This document shows, piece by piece, positions 50,632 through 60,936 of a DNA stretch of 64,000 bases. The position numbers were made by a program, and so were the translations under genes. The notes beneath the pieces are model-generated. The model was given only the letters and a program-made list of their open reading frames with translations, was not told where the DNA came from and searched no databases. The DNA comes from Chloroflexota bacterium (GTDB taxonomy: Bacteria > Chloroflexota > Dehalococcoidia > Bin125): the NCBI GenBank assembly GCA_028874365.1, contig JAPPJZ010000074.1:17810-81809 (forward strand). The letters run 5' to 3'. Each line of letters begins with the position of its first letter. Position 1 is the first letter of the stretch.

Positions 50632-50707
50632 TGGTAGCAGCGGCAGGACTCGAACCTGCGACACGGGGCTTATGAGTCCCCTGCTCTGCCAACTGAGCTA
50701 CGCTGCC
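50632..50707 (-). tRNA. tRNA-Met(CAT)
   Basis: Anticodon loop CTCATAA, T-arm GCAGGTTCGAGTCCTGC, encoded CCA. Confidence 0.88.
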
Positions 50708-50838
50708 ACGTCTGCTCAGGGTATCGCACAGTATCGGGCCAAGCCGTTGCCGTCAAAGCTCGCGGCTCGGCCTGACGGTGACCAATCGCATACTCTGACG
50801 CAGATATCGGAGCCCGACCGAACCGAAGGGCAGAGCGC

Positions 50839-51435
50839 GTGGCGATCGAGTGGCGTCCGAACGATCCGGACTTCTCGCTATCCGGTCAACTGTTGGTCGC
50901 GTCGCGCCATCTGGCTGATCCGAACTTCTTTCGCACGGTGGTGCTGATCCTCGAGCAGCAGGACGGCACCTTGGGTGTCGTGCTCAACCGGCCCACGGCC
51001 GTGACGATCGCCGACGTCGTACCGGATTGGATCGGGCTGGCGGGGGAGCCGGCGGTCATCTTCCAGGGCGGTCCGGTTGAACGGACGGCGGCGATCGGGC
51101 TCGCTCGGCCGGACAGTTCGTTCGACTCGGAACAGAGCTGGTTCACGCTGTCGATCACGGAACCGGGCCAGGAACTGGGGATCGTCAACCTGAGCGCACA
51201 GCCCAACGACCTGGTGGGCGTCGTGCGCGATGTGCGGATCTACTCGGGATACGCTGGATGGAGTGCGGGCCAACTGGAGAGCGAGATCCAGGCCGGAGGC
51301 TGGCTGGTACTCGATCATGCGGGATTCGATCCGCTGACCAGCGATCCGGCGACGCTGTGGAACCAGGCGTCGAGCGCGGCCGCCAGCGGGCAAGGAGTCA
51401 GGGCCATTGACGGGCCCACAGTGGAGAACAACTGA
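50839..51435 (+). CDS. YqgE/AlgH family protein
   Basis: LSGQLLVASRHLADPNFFRTVVLILEQQDGTLGVVLNRPT. Confidence 0.9.
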   Translation: MAIEWRPNDPDFSLSGQLLVASRHLADPNFFRTVVLILEQQDGTLGVVLNRPTAVTIADVVPDWIGLAGEPAVIFQGGPVERTAAIGLARPDSSFDSEQSWFTLSITEPGQELGIVNLSAQPNDLVGVVRDVRIYSGYAGWSAGQLESEIQAGGWLVLDHAGFDPLTSDPATLWNQASSAAASGQGVRAIDGPTVENN

Positions 51436-51485
51436 CAGGGTTCGGGGCGCGCTGCACACGGCAACAGAACGGGGAGGAGTGAGCG

Positions 51486-52664
51486 ATGGCCGACAACTTC
51501 CTCAGTCGATTGCGCCAGAAGCAACAGTCCTACGTTCTGTTCACGTTTCTGCGCAGGCCGTACTCGCGCCGCGACGCGATCAACCGAGTCCTGGTCATTG
51601 CTGCGATCGTGGCCGCGATCGTGGCGCCGATTTTCCTTGGAGGTCGCGGCGGTGATGTAGCGGAAGGGGCGGGGGAGGAGTTCCTGGCCAAGCGCGCGGA
51701 ACTGGAGCAGCTCAAGGAGCAGCGAGATCAGGAAGGTCGCTCGGACGAACTCGACGCGTTGATCGAGCAGCTCGAGTCGGAAACGCACCTCGGTTACATC
51801 GAACGGGACGGGGACGCCTCGGACAAGGGTGCGCTGGCGCCGGACTTCCGCCTGCTGGACCTGGAAGGCAATCCGCACCGACTGTCCGAAATCGGCGGGC
51901 CGATCGTGCTGAACTTCTGGGCGAGTTGGTGCGAGCCGTGCATCGAGGAGATGCCTGAGTTTGAACTGGTCAACCAGGAGGCTGCCGGCCGCGTCACGTT
52001 CATTGGGATCAACGACGGCGAAAGTCTGGAGACGGCCGAGCAGTTCGCTAACGAGGTGACGATGGTCAGTTACCTGATCCTGCTCGACCCGACGAAGTCG
52101 ATGACCGACGGGCCCTATCCGCTGGTCGGCCGTCCGACGACCTACTTCATCGGCGCGGACGGGATCATCAAAGAGTTGCGGGTTGGCATCGTCGACCTCG
52201 AGACTCTGCGCAAATTGGTCGGTGACTTGATCGGCGAGGACGTGGGCGCGGCTGAGCAGGACGCCGTACCCGCGGACTACGGTGAGGCGGCGATCATCAT
52301 TCTCGATTCCGGACGAGCGAACTACGCTGCCGCGGCCGAGCTGATCGAGCGTTGGCGCGGGCAGCCGGAGGTGCTGAGCGATCCTGGCTGGCAGCGCAAC
52401 ATGGAGGCGCAGACTCGCGCGTGGTCCGATTTGTCGGAGCAGATTGCGGCGCTCGCGCCGCCGGAGCGGTGGGCGGACATACACGAACGGGTCTCGGATT
52501 CGATGGCACAGATCGCGAACGCGGCCGGTCCGCTGGTGCGCGACGCGCTTGAAGCCGGTGATGCGGACGGCATGCAAACCGCGACGACCCTGTTCGACAC
52601 CTTCCGCGAGTTGTTTGCGCTCGCCGCCGACAATCTCGAGGGTGTGATTGAGACACAGCAGTAA
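51486..52664 (+). CDS. Membrane-anchored TlpA-like thioredoxin-fold protein with C-terminal extension
   Basis: N-terminal TM; APDFRLLDLEGNPHRLSEIGGPIVLNFWASWCEPCIEEMPEF. Confidence 0.88.
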   Translation: MADNFLSRLRQKQQSYVLFTFLRRPYSRRDAINRVLVIAAIVAAIVAPIFLGGRGGDVAEGAGEEFLAKRAELEQLKEQRDQEGRSDELDALIEQLESETHLGYIERDGDASDKGALAPDFRLLDLEGNPHRLSEIGGPIVLNFWASWCEPCIEEMPEFELVNQEAAGRVTFIGINDGESLETAEQFANEVTMVSYLILLDPTKSMTDGPYPLVGRPTTYFIGADGIIKELRVGIVDLETLRKLVGDLIGEDVGAAEQDAVPADYGEAAIIILDSGRANYAAAAELIERWRGQPEVLSDPGWQRNMEAQTRAWSDLSEQIAALAPPERWADIHERVSDSMAQIANAAGPLVRDALEAGDADGMQTATTLFDTFRELFALAADNLEGVIETQQ

Positions 52665-52694
52665 GCTCAGAGCAGATTCTGCGTGGGTCGCAGT

Positions 52695-52771
52695 GGGCGA
52701 TTAGCTCAGGTGGCTAGAGCGTCCGGTTTACACCCGGGAGGTCGGAGGTTCGAGTCCTCCATCGCCCACCA
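52695..52771 (+). tRNA. tRNA-Val(TAC)
   Basis: Acceptor GGGCGAT/ATCGCCC, anticodon loop TTTACAC, encoded CCA. Confidence 0.93.
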
Positions 52772-52794
52772 TTCACTATCGGAGGCAGGTTGAG

Positions 52795-53214
52795 ATGCGG
52801 GTCATGGTGCTGGTCAAGGCGACCGAAGACAGCGAAGCGGGCGTGATGCCGACGACTGAGATGTTCGAGGCGATGGGCGCGTTCAACGAGCAACTGGTTG
52901 ATGCCGGGATTATGCAGACCGGCGAAGGCTTGCAGCCGACGGCGCGAGGCAAGCGGATCGCGTTTGACGGCGACTCGCGCACGGTGATCGACGGTCCGTT
53001 CGGGATCACGAACGAGCTGGTTGCGGGATTCTGGATCTGGGAGGTCGAGAGTCTCGAAGAGGCGGTGGAGTGGGTCAAGCGGGCTCCGAACCCGATGCCG
53101 GGGCCGAGCGAGATTGAGATTCGGCCGTTCTACGAGTACGAAGACTTTGGCGACGCGATGTCGCCCGAGCAGGTCGCCCACGAAGAGGGGCTGCGGGAGC
53201 GTCTGGGCGAGTAG
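52795..53214 (+). CDS. YCII-related domain protein
   Basis: MRVMVLVKATEDSEAGVMPTTEMFEAMGAFNEQLVDAG, VIDGPFGITNELVAGFWIWEVESLEEAVEWVKRAPNP. Confidence 0.88.
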   Translation: MRVMVLVKATEDSEAGVMPTTEMFEAMGAFNEQLVDAGIMQTGEGLQPTARGKRIAFDGDSRTVIDGPFGITNELVAGFWIWEVESLEEAVEWVKRAPNPMPGPSEIEIRPFYEYEDFGDAMSPEQVAHEEGLRERLGE

Positions 53215-53220
53215 GTGCGG

Positions 53221-53736
53221 CTAGTCTCGAACGTTCGCGTACAGCAAGGCATCGATGATCTGGTCGTCTTTGACGATGCTCTTGCGTAGTCGCCCCTCGA
53301 GCTTGTAGCCGGCCTTCTCCAGTACGCGGCCTGATGCTGGGTTCCACTCGAACACTTCGCCGTACAGGCGGACGAGATTGAACTCGGCGAACGCCCAGTC
53401 GGTCATAGCCTTCAGGGCTGCGGTGGCGATGCCCTGACCCCAGTGGGGCTCGCCGAGCCAGTAGCCGATCTCGGCTGAACGTCGGTTGACGTCGGATTGG
53501 AGCGTGATGCCTATGCCGCCGACTATATCCGTGTCGCCGGCAATGGCGAAGTTGGTCTCGGGCGATTGGGTGGTCGCGAACTCGATCCACTCGCGGGCGT
53601 CGGAGAGCGCATAGGGATAGGGGAACGTGTCGCGCATGTTGCGGGAGACGTTGCGATTGTTGGCGTTGCGGGCCAGGGCTTCGGCGTCGTCGGGGTGGAA
53701 GGTTCTGACCTGCCATTGGCCGATCGAGAGTCGCAT
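53221..53736 (-). CDS. GNAT acetyltransferase, RimJ/RimL-like
   Basis: IGYWLGEPHWGQGIATAALKAMTDWAF; EWNPASGRVLEKAGYKLEGRLRKSIVKD. Confidence 0.9.
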   Translation of the reverse strand: MRLSIGQWQVRTFHPDDAEALARNANNRNVSRNMRDTFPYPYALSDAREWIEFATTQSPETNFAIAGDTDIVGGIGITLQSDVNRRSAEIGYWLGEPHWGQGIATAALKAMTDWAFAEFNLVRLYGEVFEWNPASGRVLEKAGYKLEGRLRKSIVKDDQIIDALLYANVRD

Positions 53737-53835
53737 GTGGCTGGCTTACCAATCGCGTGGGAGTTTGACAATGGTGTGGGTGTCACACGGCCTATGATCG
53801 CTTCAATTGACCGGGCAGCGGGAACGGAGCCGGAC

Positions 53836-54495
53836 ATGGAACAACTCGAACCTGACCTCTGGCAGACATCGCCGCGGGCGGTCGCGGATGGCGTGTCGAC
53901 GCGGGCGTATCTGCTGACGAAGCCCTCGGGCAATCTGCTGATCTACAACCTGGGCGAGGACCAGGACGACGACCTGGACTCGATCGAGGAACTGGGCGGC
54001 GTGTCGGTGCAGGTGCTGAGTCACCGGGACGAGGCGAGTCCCGCGCTGGGCAAGGTTCGCGATCGGTTCGCGTCGCGGCTGGCGTATCACGAGGCCGACG
54101 CTGCCGCGATTCGCGAGCAGGGCGAGGCCGATCTGTCCATTGCACCGGGTTGCGACGATCCGGTGCTGTCGGAAGTCGAGATCTTGCATACGCCGGGACA
54201 CACGCCGGGCAGCGTGACGCTTCGCTACGAGTCGCCGCACGGCAAGGCGTACCTGTTTACCGGCGATACGATCGTGCCGGTTTCGGGAGGCTGGGCGACG
54301 GCGGTGTACCCGGATCTGGAGAGCGACGCGTCGGCGCTGGTCGAGAGTCTGACGCGGCTGCGAGATGAATCGGCCGACTTGCTGGTGAGTAGTGCATTTG
54401 TGGGTGCGAGCGGGGTCGTCGAGTTGTCGGCTGAGGCGTGGCGCGAGGCGATTGATGGTCGGATTGCGAGTCTGAGGAAGCGATTCGGAGTCTGA
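53836..54495 (+). CDS. Metallo-beta-lactamase-fold hydrolase-like protein
   Basis: ILHTPGHTPGSVTLRYES, LFTGDTIVP. Confidence 0.8.
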   Translation: MEQLEPDLWQTSPRAVADGVSTRAYLLTKPSGNLLIYNLGEDQDDDLDSIEELGGVSVQVLSHRDEASPALGKVRDRFASRLAYHEADAAAIREQGEADLSIAPGCDDPVLSEVEILHTPGHTPGSVTLRYESPHGKAYLFTGDTIVPVSGGWATAVYPDLESDASALVESLTRLRDESADLLVSSAFVGASGVVELSAEAWREAIDGRIASLRKRFGV

Positions 54496-54581
54496 CAGGC
54501 CGCCCTCGCCTGACATCGTTGACCTGCTGAGGGTGGCTGCGTAGCCTCTGGGTAGCTGCGTCCGGTGGAGGGAGCGATCCG

Positions 54582-56261
54582 ATGACATCGAAACTCCAGG
54601 ACTGGTTGGACGGTCCCTACGCCAAGGCGACTGGGCGATTTCCTGAGCGCCGCGAGGAGTTTCGCCGCTCGTCGGGAGATCCGCTCGACCCTATCTATGT
54701 GAGCGGTGAGAACGGCGAAGTGGACCCGCTGCCGGGCGAGTATCCGTACACGCGCGGGATCCAGCCGACGATGTATCGGGGTCGTCTGTGGACGATGCGT
54801 CAGTACGCGGGGCAGGAGGACGCGGAGGCGTCGAACCGGCGCTACCGGTTCCTGCTTGATCAGGGTCAGACCGGTCTTTCGGTGGCTTTCGACCTGCCCA
54901 CGCAGATTGGCTACGACTCGGATGCGAACATGTCGGAGGGGGAGGTCGGTAAAGTCGGGGTGGCGATCGACTCGATCGAAGACATGCGGACGCTGTTCGA
55001 CCAGATTCCGCTCGACCGGGTGACCACGTCGATGACGATTAACTCCACCGCGAACATCCTGCTCTCTCTCTATGCGGCGGTTGCGGAGGAGCAGGGGGTC
55101 GGCCGCGACAAGATCGGCGGCACCGTCCAGAACGACATCCTGAAGGAGTACATCGCCCGCGGGACGTACATCTACCCGCCACAGGCGTCGATGCGGCTGA
55201 TCACCGACAGCTTCGACTACTGCACGCGTGAGGTGCCTCGCTGGAACACGATCTCGATCTCCGGGTATCACATGCGCGAGGCCGGCTGTACGGCGGCGCA
55301 GGAGATCGGATTCACGCTGGCGAACGCGATCGCATACGTCGAGGCGGCGCTAGAGCAGGGTCTGGAATTCGACAGCTTCGGGCCGCGGCTCTCCTTCTTC
55401 TTCGCCTGTCACAGCAACTTCCTCGAGGAGATCGGCAAGTTCCGAGCTGCGCGGCGGCTCTGGGCCAGCATCGCCCGGGATCGCTTTGGCTCGGAGAATC
55501 AGCGCGCGCAGATGCTGCGCTTCCACACGCAGACCGGCGGCGTGACGCTGACCGCGCAGCAGCCGGACAACAACGTGATTCGCACGACCCTGCAGGCGCT
55601 GGCCGCCGTGCTCGGCGGAACGCAGTCGCTGCACACCAACTCACTCGATGAAGCGCTGGGCTTGCCCTCGGAACACGCGGTCGAGATCGCGCTGCGCACG
55701 CAGCAGGTGATCGGCTATGAGTCGGGCGTCGCCGATGTGATCGACCCACTGGGTGGTTCGTACTACATCGAGCAGACGACCGATGCTCTGGAAGCGGAAG
55801 CACGCAACTACATCGATCAGATTGACGCGCTGGGCGGCGCGGTCTCGGCGATTGAGCAGGGTTACCAGCAGGCTGAGATTCTCGAGGCGGCGTCGAGCTT
55901 CCAGCGCGAGGTCGAGACCGAGGCCGAGGCGGCTCGCGAGGGCGACCGGACCGCCGGCAAGAGCGGTCGCGTGATCGTCGGCGTGAACCGCTTTGAGACC
56001 AATGAAGAATCGGACGTTGAGATTGTCCGCGTTGACCCAACCGTGCGCGAGCGACAGATCGAGAAGCTGGAACGTCTGCGTGACCGGCGCGACCAGTCGG
56101 CGGTGTCGGCGTCGCTCGATGCGATCCAGCAAGCGGCCAACTCGGACGAGAACCTCGTCCCGCTGATGCTGGATGCCGTCAAACAGTCGGCGACCCTGGG
56201 GGAGATATCGGACGCGTTGCGGACGGTCTGGGGCGAGTATCGCGAACGGATCGTCGTGTAG
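54582..56261 (+). CDS. Methylmalonyl-CoA mutase, large (catalytic) subunit
   Basis: [91 protein letters not shown]. Confidence 0.95.
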   Translation: MTSKLQDWLDGPYAKATGRFPERREEFRRSSGDPLDPIYVSGENGEVDPLPGEYPYTRGIQPTMYRGRLWTMRQYAGQEDAEASNRRYRFLLDQGQTGLSVAFDLPTQIGYDSDANMSEGEVGKVGVAIDSIEDMRTLFDQIPLDRVTTSMTINSTANILLSLYAAVAEEQGVGRDKIGGTVQNDILKEYIARGTYIYPPQASMRLITDSFDYCTREVPRWNTISISGYHMREAGCTAAQEIGFTLANAIAYVEAALEQGLEFDSFGPRLSFFFACHSNFLEEIGKFRAARRLWASIARDRFGSENQRAQMLRFHTQTGGVTLTAQQPDNNVIRTTLQALAAVLGGTQSLHTNSLDEALGLPSEHAVEIALRTQQVIGYESGVADVIDPLGGSYYIEQTTDALEAEARNYIDQIDALGGAVSAIEQGYQQAEILEAASSFQREVETEAEAAREGDRTAGKSGRVIVGVNRFETNEESDVEIVRVDPTVRERQIEKLERLRDRRDQSAVSASLDAIQQAANSDENLVPLMLDAVKQSATLGEISDALRTVWGEYRERIVV

Positions 56262-56301
56262 GGCGAACGAGGTCTGAGACGTGCCATTCGGAAGAAGAAC
56301 G

Positions 56302-56820
56302 ATGGGGCGAAAATCGGCCGGCGCTACGGGTGGTCGATCCGAGCATGACTGGTCGGACGCGCAGCGGTTGCGCTACTGGTGGCAAGCCGAGCGCGAGTTG
56401 CTGTTGAACACGCTGTCGGCAGTGCCGGAGGACCGGGTCGACGATGCACTCGCCGACGGCGCCTGGTCTGCGAAGGGGATGGCGGCTCACCGCCTGTTCT
56501 GGGAAGCGGAGGAGCGCGCGGCGATCGAGGAACACCTGGGCGGCGCGTTTCCCTCTCTGCTGGATTTCCCTACGCGACGGATTGATTCGACCAATGCCGC
56601 GGCGGTGGCGTCGCTGGGGGATCGGCGGCTGTCGGCCCTGATTCGGGCGCTGCAGGACTTGCGCGGTCGCACGGCTACGCTGGTGGAGCGCATCCCCGAT
56701 GCGGATCTGAACACCCAGGGCAACCCGGCGCGAATCCTGCTCGGCGTGGCGCTGGAGCACGATCGGGAGCATCGGCGGGAGCTTGAGGCGAGATTCGGAC
56801 CAACTTCGCAGGATGAGTGA
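56302..56820 (+). CDS. DinB-like four-helix protein
   Basis: LNTLSAVPEDRVDDALADGAWSAKGMAAHRLFWEAEER; C-terminal HDREHRRELEARF. Confidence 0.7.
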   Translation: MGRKSAGATGGRSEHDWSDAQRLRYWWQAERELLLNTLSAVPEDRVDDALADGAWSAKGMAAHRLFWEAEERAAIEEHLGGAFPSLLDFPTRRIDSTNAAAVASLGDRRLSALIRALQDLRGRTATLVERIPDADLNTQGNPARILLGVALEHDREHRRELEARFGPTSQDE

Positions 56821-56847
56821 CGCACCGTTGAGCGAGACGGGAACATC

Positions 56848-57663
56848 ATGGCACTGACACGCATTCACCACATCGGCATAGCTGTGCACGACGCGGACAA
56901 GACCGCCGAGGTCTGGCGCGACACCTTCGGTCTGGAGACAGCGCTCGACACCGAGCTCGAATCGCAGGGGGTGCGCGGCGTGATCTTTCCGCTCGACAAC
57001 TGCGAGATTGAATTGCTCCAACCGACCCGCGAAGGCACCGGAATCTCCAAGTACCTCGAAACCAACGGCGAGGGCTTTCACCACATCTGCTTCGAGTCGA
57101 CCGACGTGGCCGGCGACCTGATCGCGGCCCGCGATACGGGCATGCAAATGATCGACGAAGAGCCGCGCGTCGGGCTGACGGGGATGATCGGGTTCATCCA
57201 CCCTCGTTCGAACCACGGGGTGTTGATCGAGTACGCTCAGCCGCCCGATGACGCGCCGCAGCATTCCGGGCCGACGTCGGGACCGGGACCGCACGCCCTG
57301 CATCACATGACGGTTGCGGTGCATGAGATCTGGCCGGTCCAAGACGAGTGGACCGAGCGTTATGGCCTGTCGGTGGGCCGACATGCGCAGGCCGAGGCTC
57401 TTGGCATCGAAGCACAGTTCCTCGGCATCGGTCCGACCGATATCGAGCTGGTGCGACCGCTCGAGGGGAGTGGGGGACCGCTGCCGCGCAAGCTCGACAG
57501 CTCGGGCGAGGGCATGTTCATGCTGGCCCTGACGGTTCGCGACGCGGAGGCGTCGGTTACGCACCTGCGCGGCGAAGGCTGGACCGTGACCGACGCGAAC
57601 GCCGGCGCGTTCATTTCGCCGAAGCACACTTATGGTGCGCGGTTGCGCCTGTCGGAGGCATAG
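56848..57663 (+). CDS. Methylmalonyl-CoA epimerase-like protein with two VOC domains
   Basis: RIHHIGIAVHDADKTAEVWRDTFGLE...EGFHHICFESTDV then HHMTVAVHEIWPVQDEWTERYGL. Confidence 0.82.
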   Translation: MALTRIHHIGIAVHDADKTAEVWRDTFGLETALDTELESQGVRGVIFPLDNCEIELLQPTREGTGISKYLETNGEGFHHICFESTDVAGDLIAARDTGMQMIDEEPRVGLTGMIGFIHPRSNHGVLIEYAQPPDDAPQHSGPTSGPGPHALHHMTVAVHEIWPVQDEWTERYGLSVGRHAQAEALGIEAQFLGIGPTDIELVRPLEGSGGPLPRKLDSSGEGMFMLALTVRDAEASVTHLRGEGWTVTDANAGAFISPKHTYGARLRLSEA

Positions 57664-57722
57664 CCGGAGACTCGCGTCACGTTGACGCTATTCTATGCTC
57701 ATCAGGTACGGGAACGTTCCGG

Positions 57723-59261
57723 GTGATCAAAGTGAACTGTTACCACATTGTGTTCCGGTCGGTGGGTGCAGCGGCGTTGATTGCGTTCGCGGCGCTAACT
57801 GCAGTGTTCGTAGGGAACTGGATCGCACTAAGCCCTCCTTCAACAGTCGAGGCCGAAGACACAGAAGAAGCAACGGTCCGAATATCAGCTAAGCGCTTGG
57901 CGAACGAGCTGACAGAGTTTGGATTGCAGGTCTATTCGGAAGGTGAATGGGCCGCAGACCGTACGTTGCCGCGCCTTCGAAGCTTGAGCCCCAATGCTGA
58001 CGTGAATCGGTGGTACCGCAGTTCGTCTATTGAGCTCGATAGTGGTCACCTTGTGCGGATCGTCGCTCGATTGCTTGAGACGGGTCAGTTCGAGGTGGGA
58101 TTGCACGAAATCGTAGACGGGCAAGACAGCGAGAGGAGAATTCCTCAAACCCGCCTGTTCCCCCGTAGTCCAACGGTCGATCAATGGCTGAACACCTCGG
58201 CGTTGGTCTTGGCAAACCCGGATCCAGGGCCTCCGCACACTCCGCTAGTTGGTACGAGTGGATGGGTGGGTTTAGATATCGAATATACCTCTTGGTACAA
58301 CAATGATGGCGTACACACCTGGGTGCGCAGCGGCACCTCGGTATCCAAAGTGGTGGACGCAGAGGAAGAAGCACTCCCGAGGAGTCTGTACCTGACTCAG
58401 GCATGCGGAAACAGCCAAGAGCGAACCTTGCGGATTGAGGGATTGTCGGGATCAGACGAGCCGATCACAGTCATGTCTGACCAAGATCCGAATACGGTCG
58501 AGATTGACTTGGCGACGGACGAGGACGATGCGGAGACCCAATACTGGCGGCTGTACAGCGTCGGCGGACAGAGCTGGCTCTCCGCCGACGAGCACGCGTC
58601 CAACTTGCTAGTGCGATTGCGCGAAGCTTCAACAGCTACGGTCACAATCATCGGTTCTGGCCTGACGCCGGCGACATTCAACGTTGATGGCATGTTCGAC
58701 ACGCCGGTTCAGGGGAACATTGACAACTGCGGCAATTACATCGAGCCGACTTGGCAGCCAATCACCCAGGCTCAGAGTGGTGGACTGACACCTGGCGTCT
58801 ACTACAGGGTGGATTACCCCCAGTGGCTCGGCGGCGAGCGTCGCACCTACGTAACCTTGGACGCCAGTGGAGAGCGGACCGGCGCTGACGGCAGCCACGT
58901 CGACCTAACCGTCGATTGTCGTCGAGGCGACCGATCGATTCAGATTGGCTTCCTCCCGTCCGGTATTGGCGAGTATGCGGTTCGCAGCCGCATTGACGAA
59001 GCTGGTTGGACCCAAGCAACGTGGATCATCATGTCGCTCGGCAGCGATCAGACGTACACCAACCCACCACTCGACTACGAGGATCTCCGTACGGGCACGA
59101 CACTCCAGGTCGAGATTCCGCTGATCCCGACCCTGGGGTTGTCCTTCGATCTGGCAGCGCTCTTCAGTACCCCGGTCCAGGCCAATATTGACAACTGCGG
59201 CGTTCCAGAGTGGCCGGAGCCCGAGTCGACGCAGGTAGCGAATGACGATGTCGGCGGGTAG
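57723..59261 (+). CDS. Large secreted/anchored protein of unknown function with internal repeats
   Basis: N-terminal TM; two tandem VRIxAKxL...WxxxSxxL modules; two FxTPVQxNIDNCG motifs. Confidence 0.7.
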   Translation: MIKVNCYHIVFRSVGAAALIAFAALTAVFVGNWIALSPPSTVEAEDTEEATVRISAKRLANELTEFGLQVYSEGEWAADRTLPRLRSLSPNADVNRWYRSSSIELDSGHLVRIVARLLETGQFEVGLHEIVDGQDSERRIPQTRLFPRSPTVDQWLNTSALVLANPDPGPPHTPLVGTSGWVGLDIEYTSWYNNDGVHTWVRSGTSVSKVVDAEEEALPRSLYLTQACGNSQERTLRIEGLSGSDEPITVMSDQDPNTVEIDLATDEDDAETQYWRLYSVGGQSWLSADEHASNLLVRLREASTATVTIIGSGLTPATFNVDGMFDTPVQGNIDNCGNYIEPTWQPITQAQSGGLTPGVYYRVDYPQWLGGERRTYVTLDASGERTGADGSHVDLTVDCRRGDRSIQIGFLPSGIGEYAVRSRIDEAGWTQATWIIMSLGSDQTYTNPPLDYEDLRTGTTLQVEIPLIPTLGLSFDLAALFSTPVQANIDNCGVPEWPEPESTQVANDDVGG

Positions 59262-59536
59262 CTAGAGGTCGACGGAAATCGCGCACGTTCAACGTCGATG
59301 ACTCCAGGTTGCGGCCTGGCACGTTCGAACGGAGTGGCGTTTTCGACAGACCGGGTTCGCAATACATCGACGAGTGCGGCAAGTGCGTGTCTGGGGAGAC
59401 TTGATAACCGGGTCAGCTGCGTAGCAGGCGGGATCGACCCTAACCGCCCCCAGTCGAACTCACCCCCGACGGGTTCGGGGTTGAACGATGCCTCGTGGGA
59501 GTATTCTGCTCCTGTAGGGCATGTGGGAGGTCCGGC

Positions 59537-59962
59537 ATGAGCGAAACCGTCGTTGAACAGATTCGAGTGCTGGTGGCGAAGCCGGGGCTGGATGGACACG
59601 ATCGGGGCGCGAAGATCGTTGCGCGGGCGCTTCGGGATGCCGGGATGGAAGTGATCTATACGGGTATCCGCCAGACGCCAGACATGATCGCCGAGTCGGC
59701 TCTGCAGGAGGACGTGCACGTGGTTGCGCTGTCGGTGCTGTCGGGGGCTCACCTCGAATTGTTCCCGCGGGTGGTCGACGCCTGTCGCGAACGCGGCATC
59801 ACTCCTGAGAACACGCTGTTCCTCGGCGGCGGCATCATTCCGGACGAGGACGCGGACGCGCTCAAAGAGACTGGTTTCTCCGCGGTCTTTGGGCCCGGCG
59901 CGCATACCGGCGACATCGCCGAATACGTGAGGGCCCACGTTCCCGAGCTTGACCGTTCGTGA
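59537..59962 (+). CDS. Methylmalonyl-CoA mutase cobalamin-binding subunit
   Basis: [39 protein letters not shown]; DxHxxG and GGGIIP motifs. Confidence 0.95.
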   Translation: MSETVVEQIRVLVAKPGLDGHDRGAKIVARALRDAGMEVIYTGIRQTPDMIAESALQEDVHVVALSVLSGAHLELFPRVVDACRERGITPENTLFLGGGIIPDEDADALKETGFSAVFGPGAHTGDIAEYVRAHVPELDRS

Positions 59963-60936
59963 CGATCGAGGCTGTTCACACTCCGACCGCTCAACTCTCC
60001 GGCCGACTGGCCGAGCTTGAGCAGCGCCTGCTGGCCAAGGATCGGCGCGCGCTGGCGCGAGTGCTGAGCTGGGTCGAAAGCGGCGACCAGCGTGGACGCG
60101 AGATGCTTCGCGCGCTGTATCCACGCAGCGGGCGGGCGCGGACGATCGGCCTGACCGGATCGCCGGGCGCCGGCAAGAGCACGGTGACGAACGAGCTGGC
60201 CAAGGCGTATCGACAACGGGGCGAGAGCGTCGGGATCGTGGCGATCGACCCATCGTCGCCGTACACGATGGGCGCCATCCTGGGCGACCGGGTGCGGATG
60301 ACGGAGCTGTACTCCGATCCAGATGTATTCATCCGCTCTCTCGCTTCGCGCGGCGCGCTCGGGGGCCTCTCGGCGGCGACGCAGGACGTGGTTCACGTAC
60401 TCGACGCCTACGGCAAGGACGTGATCCTGATCGAAACCGTCGGCGCGGGGCAAGACGAAGTGGACATCGCGGGGGCGGCGCAGACGACGGTACTCGTCAA
60501 CACGCCCAACATGGGCGACGAGGTGCAGACGTTGAAGGCGGGGATCATGGAGATCGCGGATGTGCTCGCCGTGAACAAGTCCGATCTACCGGGCGCAGAC
60601 CGGATGGTGTCGGCGCTGAAGGCGCTGCTCTCGCTGAATCCCGATCGCGGTTGGGATCCGCCCGTCGTGAGAGTCGTCGCGACGCAGGGTGAGGGGACCG
60701 AGAAGCTGGTCGAGGCTTGCGACGCGCACTTCGACGAGTTGCAATCGTCTGGCAGGCTGGAGTCGGCCGAGCTGGAACGAGCGCGTCAGCAGATCACCGC
60801 GTTGGCGCGGGCCAATCTGCTCAACCAGCTACACACGGAAGCGGGCGAGGCACGGCTGGGCCGATTGGCCAACGACGTCGCTGCGCGCGTCGCCGATCCG
60901 CACACCGCGGCGGCGGCCTGGCTGGCCGGATCATGA
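59959..60936 (+). CDS. meaB: MeaB/ArgK-family G-protein chaperone
   Basis: [60 protein letters not shown] overlap with the preceding gene. Confidence 0.93.
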   Translation: MTIEAVHTPTAQLSGRLAELEQRLLAKDRRALARVLSWVESGDQRGREMLRALYPRSGRARTIGLTGSPGAGKSTVTNELAKAYRQRGESVGIVAIDPSSPYTMGAILGDRVRMTELYSDPDVFIRSLASRGALGGLSAATQDVVHVLDAYGKDVILIETVGAGQDEVDIAGAAQTTVLVNTPNMGDEVQTLKAGIMEIADVLAVNKSDLPGADRMVSALKALLSLNPDRGWDPPVVRVVATQGEGTEKLVEACDAHFDELQSSGRLESAELERARQQITALARANLLNQLHTEAGEARLGRLANDVAARVADPHTAAAAWLAGS

